Source: Vibrio sp. 10N.286.49.B1 (lineage in GTDB: Bacteria; Pseudomonadota; Gammaproteobacteria; Enterobacterales; Vibrionaceae). From it: 19,560 nt of DNA. Below the pieces are notes generated by a model, which did no database searches, was not told where the DNA came from, and saw nothing but the letters and a program-made list of their open reading frames with translations. Both the position numbers and the translations under genes were made by a program. Each line of letters begins with the position of its first letter. The first letter of the stretch is position 1. The stretch spans positions 1 through 19,560 of the forward strand of contig NZ_MCUW01000042.1 in assembly GCF_002873335.1 (NCBI RefSeq). The letters run 5' to 3'. This document shows positions 15,814 through 19,560 of this stretch, piece after piece.

Positions 15814-17014
15814 AAAAGTGCCTCCTAGCATGAATAGCTAGTGTTGGTAAAAGGAAAAAAGCAACACCATAACTCATGGCTGGGTTATTTAAGCTAAAAA
15901 GACAGGTCGCTATAAATATAATAATGTATTTAAAGCTTCTTTCGCTACTATTTATAACTTTCACTTTAGAAATAGGCTTTACTATTATGTAACATACTAG
16001 CAAACCAATAAAAACCCCATACTGGGCAAATGTATCTAATAGAAACGAATGCTTTCCTACATCATCTCTTTCGATGGAACCGAATATTGGATTGTTCAGA
16101 AATAACTCTAGGCTCCTCCAGTATCTTTCAGTACGATCACTCACCGTACCTTCACTCTCTCCAGTTACAATAGCATATTTCATATCCATCAATTTAAGTT
16201 GTACGTTCGACAAACCAGTGAACAAATCATGCAAAAAATCAATTATTTGAATTCGACATGAATAGACAACTAATATTATACAAATGCCAATTACAATGGT
16301 ACAACAACTTATAATTAGGTTCTTATTTAAGCTTGCCATAATACTAAGAACTAAGGCTAAAAACATTATAATTATTGCCGTACTATATTGTGACATTACA
16401 ATAAATATACAAGTCATTATTAGATTCACAAAAACTAATATTTTCCATCGGCCACTAAAGCCAACTGCTAAAAACATTAATATAGCCACATATACAACGC
16501 AAAAATAGGCAAAAGAGAAACCACCGGCTCCAGTTGACGACAGTTCGACAGCCTCTGCAGATGATCTAACCAAAACTCTCGATGCTCTAGGGTTATTAAC
16601 TAACGCTACAATAGCGAGGCTTAATGATATTGGCATTACTATTAGCAATAGCTTAATTATACCATGGCTCGATACTTTTAGACTTTTATTATATGACTCT
16701 GACATTATATAAAAAACAAACAGTATAAAAACCTGTATATATATGGTTAGATTGCTAATTCCGACCGTAAATACGGTAATAAAAGAGACATACCCTATAT
16801 AAGCAAGGATACCTAATGTGGTCGTAGTCGGCCTACTTATTACACTATTATTCTTAGAAATTTCAATCATCACCCAAACTATAGTAGCGGCAAGTGCAAG
16901 CAATCTATACGATACTCCATATGCCATAATAGGTATAACTAGCCAAAGTATAAGATAGATGAGACTTATATTTTGACAGAATTCAGACCAACTTACTTTA
17001 GTCTTCATTGGCAT
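15803..17014 (-). CDS. wzy: Wzy-type O-antigen/capsule polymerase
   Basis: This 403-aa integral membrane protein joins repeat units en bloc at the periplasmic face of the inner membrane. It shows about ten or more hydrophobic segments. A large hydrophilic loop (about residues 265-325, including KLMDMKYAIVTGESEGTVSDR) contains the NNPIFGS and GKHSFLLDTFAQYG segments typical of the Wzy/RfaL ligase-polymerase fold. Wzy proteins share little sequence, so the call rests on topology, that loop and position in a locus with Wzx. The first ATG is preferred over the second (two codons on) because AGGTAA lies 5 nt before it. It starts 6 bp after the tviC stop and overlaps the next gene. An O-antigen ligase is the alternative, but a ligase is not expected inside this kind of cluster. 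Confidence 0.85.
   Translation of the reverse strand: MPMKTKVSWSEFCQNISLIYLILWLVIPIMAYGVSYRLLALAATIVWVMIEISKNNSVISRPTTTTLGILAYIGYVSFITVFTVGISNLTIYIQVFILFVFYIMSESYNKSLKVSSHGIIKLLLIVMPISLSLAIVALVNNPRASRVLVRSSAEAVELSSTGAGGFSFAYFCVVYVAILMFLAVGFSGRWKILVFVNLIMTCIFIVMSQYSTAIIIMFLALVLSIMASLNKNLIISCCTIVIGICIILVVYSCRIQIIDFLHDLFTGLSNVQLKLMDMKYAIVTGESEGTVSDRTERYWRSLELFLNNPIFGSIERDDVGKHSFLLDTFAQYGVFIGLLVCYIIVKPISKVKVINSSERSFKYIIIFIATCLFSLNNPAMSYGVAFFLLPTLAIHARRHFYEK
15821..15826 (-). promoter_or_regulatory. Ribosome binding site for the 14680-15813 gene
   Basis: A consensus AGGAGG on the minus strand lies 7 nt before the ATG at 15811-15813. It sits inside the coding end of wzy and only 2 nt after an upstream in-frame ATG, which rules that ATG out as the main start. 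Confidence 0.8.
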
Positions 17015-17020
17015 AATTAC

Positions 17021-18049
17021 CTATTGCGATATCTTGTTTTTCATATACCAAACAACTGAAATATTAACCCCTAATTTCAGTCTAACGTTTGGTTCATAAC
17101 CTAAAAATTGTCGAGCCTTTTCTATTTTTGCTTGAGAATGTCTAACATCACCTTTTCTGAACTCTCGATAAATAGGTTTATTTATTGGATTTTCTCCTAA
17201 GGTTTTAAGCGCAGCTTGAATTGTGGAATATAATTCATTTAATGTAGTTCTATCACCAAGAGCAATATTATATACTTTGTTTTTTGATTCTTCCTTTGCT
17301 GTCGCTGCAAGTATGTTAGCTTGAACTGTATTTTCAATAAAACAGAAATCACGACTTGTTTCACCATCACCATTGATATAAACGTCTTCGCCGTTTATCA
17401 TTGAGTCGGTCCATTTAGGAACAACTGCTGCGTAAGCACCATCAGGGTTTTGGCGTGGTCCAAATACATTAAAATAACGAAGGCCTATCGATTTAAAGCC
17501 ATACGTGCGCGAAAATACATTGGCATATAATTCATTTACATATTTGGTAACCGCATATGGCGATAATGGGTTACCTATATTCTCTTCCACTTTAGGAAGA
17601 GCCGGGTGGTCGCCATAAGTTGAGCTACTTGCTGCATAAGTAAAGCTTTCTACTTGCTCTTCTTTAGCTGTAGTAAGCATATTAATAAAGCCAGAAATAT
17701 TAGTAGCATTCGTGGTAACAGGATCGTTGATTGAACGAGGGACACTACCTAAAGCAGCTTGGTGTAAGACGTAGTCAACGCCTTTTACTGCTACCCTACA
17801 GTCTTCATAACTACGAATATCACCTTCAATAAAAGTGAAATTTTTCCATTGCCTAGCTTCAACCAAGCCTTTAACTTCATCTAGGTTATGCTGGTGACCA
17901 GTAGAAAAGTTATCAAGTCCCACTACTTTTTGATTTAACTTTAGTAGCGCTTCTAAAAGGTTTGAACCGATAAAACCGGCAACACCAGTTATTAACCACA
18001 CCTTAGGGAACTGAATTAGCTCTGTTTTAATTTGCTCGTATTTTGACAT
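17021..18049 (-). CDS. tviC: UDP-GlcNAc/UDP-GlcNAcA 4-epimerase (TviC/WbpP/VipB type)
   Basis: This extended SDR interconverts UDP-GlcNAc(A) and UDP-GalNAc(A). The 342-aa protein has the N-terminal extension typical of WbpP/TviC before [10 protein letters not shown] (residues 21-30), then [16 protein letters not shown] (44-59), [11 protein letters not shown] (96-106), the SSST serine-threonine motif (141-144), catalytic Tyr165/Lys169 in PYAVTK, and [19 protein letters not shown]. The GSVPRS and FGPRQ..GAYAAV motifs mark this group against GalE. It follows the tviB-type dehydrogenase after 88 bp and precedes wzy by 6 bp, so UDP-GalNAcA is the expected end product. Composition is intermediate between the less AT-rich tviB gene and the AT-rich wzy gene. 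A GAG purine site precedes the ATG. Confidence 0.93.
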   Translation of the reverse strand: MSKYEQIKTELIQFPKVWLITGVAGFIGSNLLEALLKLNQKVVGLDNFSTGHQHNLDEVKGLVEARQWKNFTFIEGDIRSYEDCRVAVKGVDYVLHQAALGSVPRSINDPVTTNATNISGFINMLTTAKEEQVESFTYAASSSTYGDHPALPKVEENIGNPLSPYAVTKYVNELYANVFSRTYGFKSIGLRYFNVFGPRQNPDGAYAAVVPKWTDSMINGEDVYINGDGETSRDFCFIENTVQANILAATAKEESKNKVYNIALGDRTTLNELYSTIQAALKTLGENPINKPIYREFRKGDVRHSQAKIEKARQFLGYEPNVRLKLGVNISVVWYMKNKISQ

Positions 18050-18077
18050 GACCGACTCGAGTGTTAGTTACAAATGT

Positions 18078-18121
18078 AATAGAAAATATAAGCAAGAACA
18101 TTACAGATGCTTACTTCTATT
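18078..18121 (-). other. Imperfect hairpin between tviB and tviC
   Basis: AATAGAA (18078-18084) pairs with TTCTATT (18115-18121), and TAAGCA (18089-18094) with TGCTTA (18108-18113), giving 7 + 6 bp with an asymmetric internal bulge and a 13-nt loop. There is no U tract, so it is not a standard terminator. It could stabilise or mark processing of the operon transcript, or be chance in AT-rich DNA. Confidence 0.3.
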
Positions 18122-18137
18122 AGGAATATAATATTAA

Positions 18138-19415
18138 CTAAAGACGCATATCTACGTCTGATTTATTCAACACATATTTAAGATCGTAAAGAACGTGCGT
18201 ATCTTTACCTAATTGACGGATGCTCTTAGCTCCCATAGCTTTAAACTCATTATGACCAACAGCCAAAATTATGGCATCGTAGTAACCAACCTTTGGTTCA
18301 ATTAAACTTAAACCATATTCATGCTGGGCTTCTTCACTAGAGCACCATGGGTCACTGATATCTACATTAATATTGTACTCTTTTAACTCAGATACGATAT
18401 CAACAACTTTAGTATTACGTAAGTCTGGACAGTTTTCTTTGAAGGTTAATCCCATAATGAGCACATTGGAACCTTCAACATGAATACGTCGTTTAAGCAT
18501 CTTTTTAACCAATTCAGAGACAACATAATTAGCCATGCTATCATTAAGTCGCCGGCCAGCAAGTATCATTTCTGGATGATATCCGACAGATTGAGCTTTG
18601 TTCGTTAGGTAATATGGATCAACGCCAATACAATGCCCCCCTACTAAACCCGGGCGAAACGGTAAAAAATTCCATTTGGTCCCAGCTGCTTCTAATACTT
18701 CAAGTGTATCAATACCTAATTTACCAAAAATGATAGATAGTTCGTTGATAAGGGCAATATTGACATCACGTTGCGTATTTTCAATCACCTTTGCAGCTTC
18801 TGCTACTTTAATGCTTGAGGCCTTGTGTGTACCTGCTGTAATAATAGTTTTATATAATTGGTCCACGAATTCTGCGACCTCGGGTGTAGAGCCACTGGTC
18901 ACCTTCAGAATATCAGTAACTCGGTGTTCTTTATCGCCAGGGTTGATTCGCTCTGGCGAGTAACCCGCGAAAAAGTCTTTGTTAAATGTTAGACCAGAAA
19001 CACGTTCTACTACTGGAATACAATCTTCTTCTGTGGCGCCAGGGTACACCGTAGACTCATAAACAATCACATCGCCTTCTGATACAATCTTACCTAACAC
19101 TTCTGACGCTTTGAATAAAGGAACTAAATCGGGCTGCTTATGTTCATCTATAGGTGTTGGTACCGTTACGATGTATACATTACATTCTTTCAGCTTTTCA
19201 AGTGACGTTGTGTAGTTTAGGTGGATGGCTTCAGCCAACTCGCTGTCACTGCACTCGAGTGTGCTGTCATTGCCCCTGATTAGTTCATCAATACGGGATT
19301 GATTAATATCAAAACCGATGGTTGGTTGGTTTTTGCCAAACTCGACGGCTAACGGTAGGCCCACATACCCTAAGCCAAGAATACCGATACGCGTATTTTC
19401 TAACGTTACTTTCAT
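18138..19415 (-). CDS. tviB: UDP-GlcNAc 6-dehydrogenase (TviB/WbpO/VipA type)
   Basis: This enzyme oxidises UDP-GlcNAc (or UDP-GalNAc) to the uronic acid UDP-HexNAcA with two NAD+. At 425 aa it has the same length as Salmonella TviB. Motifs are [13 protein letters not shown] (residues 14-26), TVPTPID (84-90), [12 protein letters not shown] (119-130), [11 protein letters not shown] (151-161), the tetramer-helix segment [16 protein letters not shown], and the catalytic cysteine in [16 protein letters not shown] (Cys262). The SPERINPGD and [11 protein letters not shown] forms separate it from Ugd (the SPEFLREG form at 156-1325). It is the first gene of the visible run, and an AGGT site lies about 10 nt before the ATG. 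Its composition is less AT-rich than the genes that follow. It works with the tviC-type epimerase to give UDP-GalNAcA. Confidence 0.94.
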   Translation of the reverse strand: MKVTLENTRIGILGLGYVGLPLAVEFGKNQPTIGFDINQSRIDELIRGNDSTLECSDSELAEAIHLNYTTSLEKLKECNVYIVTVPTPIDEHKQPDLVPLFKASEVLGKIVSEGDVIVYESTVYPGATEEDCIPVVERVSGLTFNKDFFAGYSPERINPGDKEHRVTDILKVTSGSTPEVAEFVDQLYKTIITAGTHKASSIKVAEAAKVIENTQRDVNIALINELSIIFGKLGIDTLEVLEAAGTKWNFLPFRPGLVGGHCIGVDPYYLTNKAQSVGYHPEMILAGRRLNDSMANYVVSELVKKMLKRRIHVEGSNVLIMGLTFKENCPDLRNTKVVDIVSELKEYNINVDISDPWCSSEEAQHEYGLSLIEPKVGYYDAIILAVGHNEFKAMGAKSIRQLGKDTHVLYDLKYVLNKSDVDMRL

Positions 19416-19560
19416 AATATTGAGTACCTAAAAAAGTAAAAATAATAATTTTCAGCCTCAATTCATCAGTGTTATTGAGACACTTTCTATCCATCAAGAG
19501 ACAATCAATCTAGACTATCTCCTTACATTAAATTGTTTTCCAGGGCAAGATTACGAAACC
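19416..19560 (-). other. Upstream leader of the cluster
   Basis: This is 145 bp upstream of the first gene with no coding potential I would support. A weak sigma-70-like pair on the minus strand (TTGATG, 17-bp gap, TAACAC) matches the -10 poorly. An AAGGAG stretch near 19520 has no useful start codon after it. I see no JUMPStart/ops element (GGCGGTAG) in the operon's orientation. The main promoter may lie beyond the window, for example before export genes. Confidence 0.35.
19540..19551. repeat. Right copy of a 12-bp terminal inverted repeat
   Basis: CCAGGGCAAGAT here is the exact reverse complement of positions 9-20 at the opposite end of the window. Confidence 0.35.

Noticed and set aside
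19309..19497. A 62-aa minus-strand frame reading into the start of the tviB gene
   Set aside because: It overlaps the tviB start in another frame, has a basic, motif-free sequence, and lacks a ribosome site. It is not a convincing leader peptide.
19530..19560. CCAGGGCAAGATTACG at the right end as a JUMPStart/ops element
   Set aside because: It resembles part of the JUMPStart core only loosely, lacks GGCGGTAG, and points away from the operon.

Overview
This window is a Wzx/Wzy-dependent surface polysaccharide locus (capsule/K-antigen or O-antigen). All 16 intact genes are on the minus strand, so transcription runs from the right end to the left. Gene content, codon usage and a decayed ISAs1/IS1358-type transposase suggest a marine gammaproteobacterium, most likely Vibrio or a close relative. 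That placement is inference: no housekeeping gene or rRNA is present to confirm it.

Layout in transcription order: (1) tviB/wbpO-type UDP-GlcNAc 6-dehydrogenase and tviC/wbpP-type 4-epimerase, supplying UDP-GlcNAcA and UDP-GalNAcA (17021-19415). (2) A Wzy-like polymerase, four glycosyltransferases and a Wzx flippase in a tight, very AT-rich run (9868-17014). (3) A further glycosyltransferase at 8665-9849, paralogous to the one at 14680-15813. (4) A four-gene cassette fnlA-qnlA-qnlB-fnlC (4848-8645), which matches the UDP-N-acetyl-L-quinovosamine (L-QuiNAc) pathway. (5) A 1.28-kb stretch with no intact gene, holding a heavily decayed ISAs1-family transposase (about 3861-4525). (6) A PglA/CapM-like glycosyltransferase whose two halves differ in base composition (2424-3563). 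(7) A UDP-glucuronate 4-epimerase and a UDP-glucose 6-dehydrogenase (156-2333), supplying UDP-GlcA and UDP-GalA, followed by a hairpin terminator.

Together the genes predict an acidic polysaccharide that could contain L-QuiNAc, a hexosaminuronic acid (GalNAcA or GlcNAcA) and a hexuronic acid (GalA or GlcA). Six glycosyltransferases would assemble the repeat on undecaprenyl phosphate at the cytoplasmic face, Wzx would flip it and Wzy would polymerise it. The window has no initiating sugar-phosphate transferase, chain-length regulator or export machinery (Wza/Wzb/Wzc, Wzz), so those must lie elsewhere.

I found no phage-defence, CRISPR, RNA-gene or otherwise unprecedented system. The points most worth a second look are the L-QuiNAc cassette with its cupin-less FnlB homologue, the transposase relic, the composition step inside the 2424-3563 gene, the paralogous glycosyltransferase pair, and a 12-bp inverted repeat at the two extreme ends of the window.
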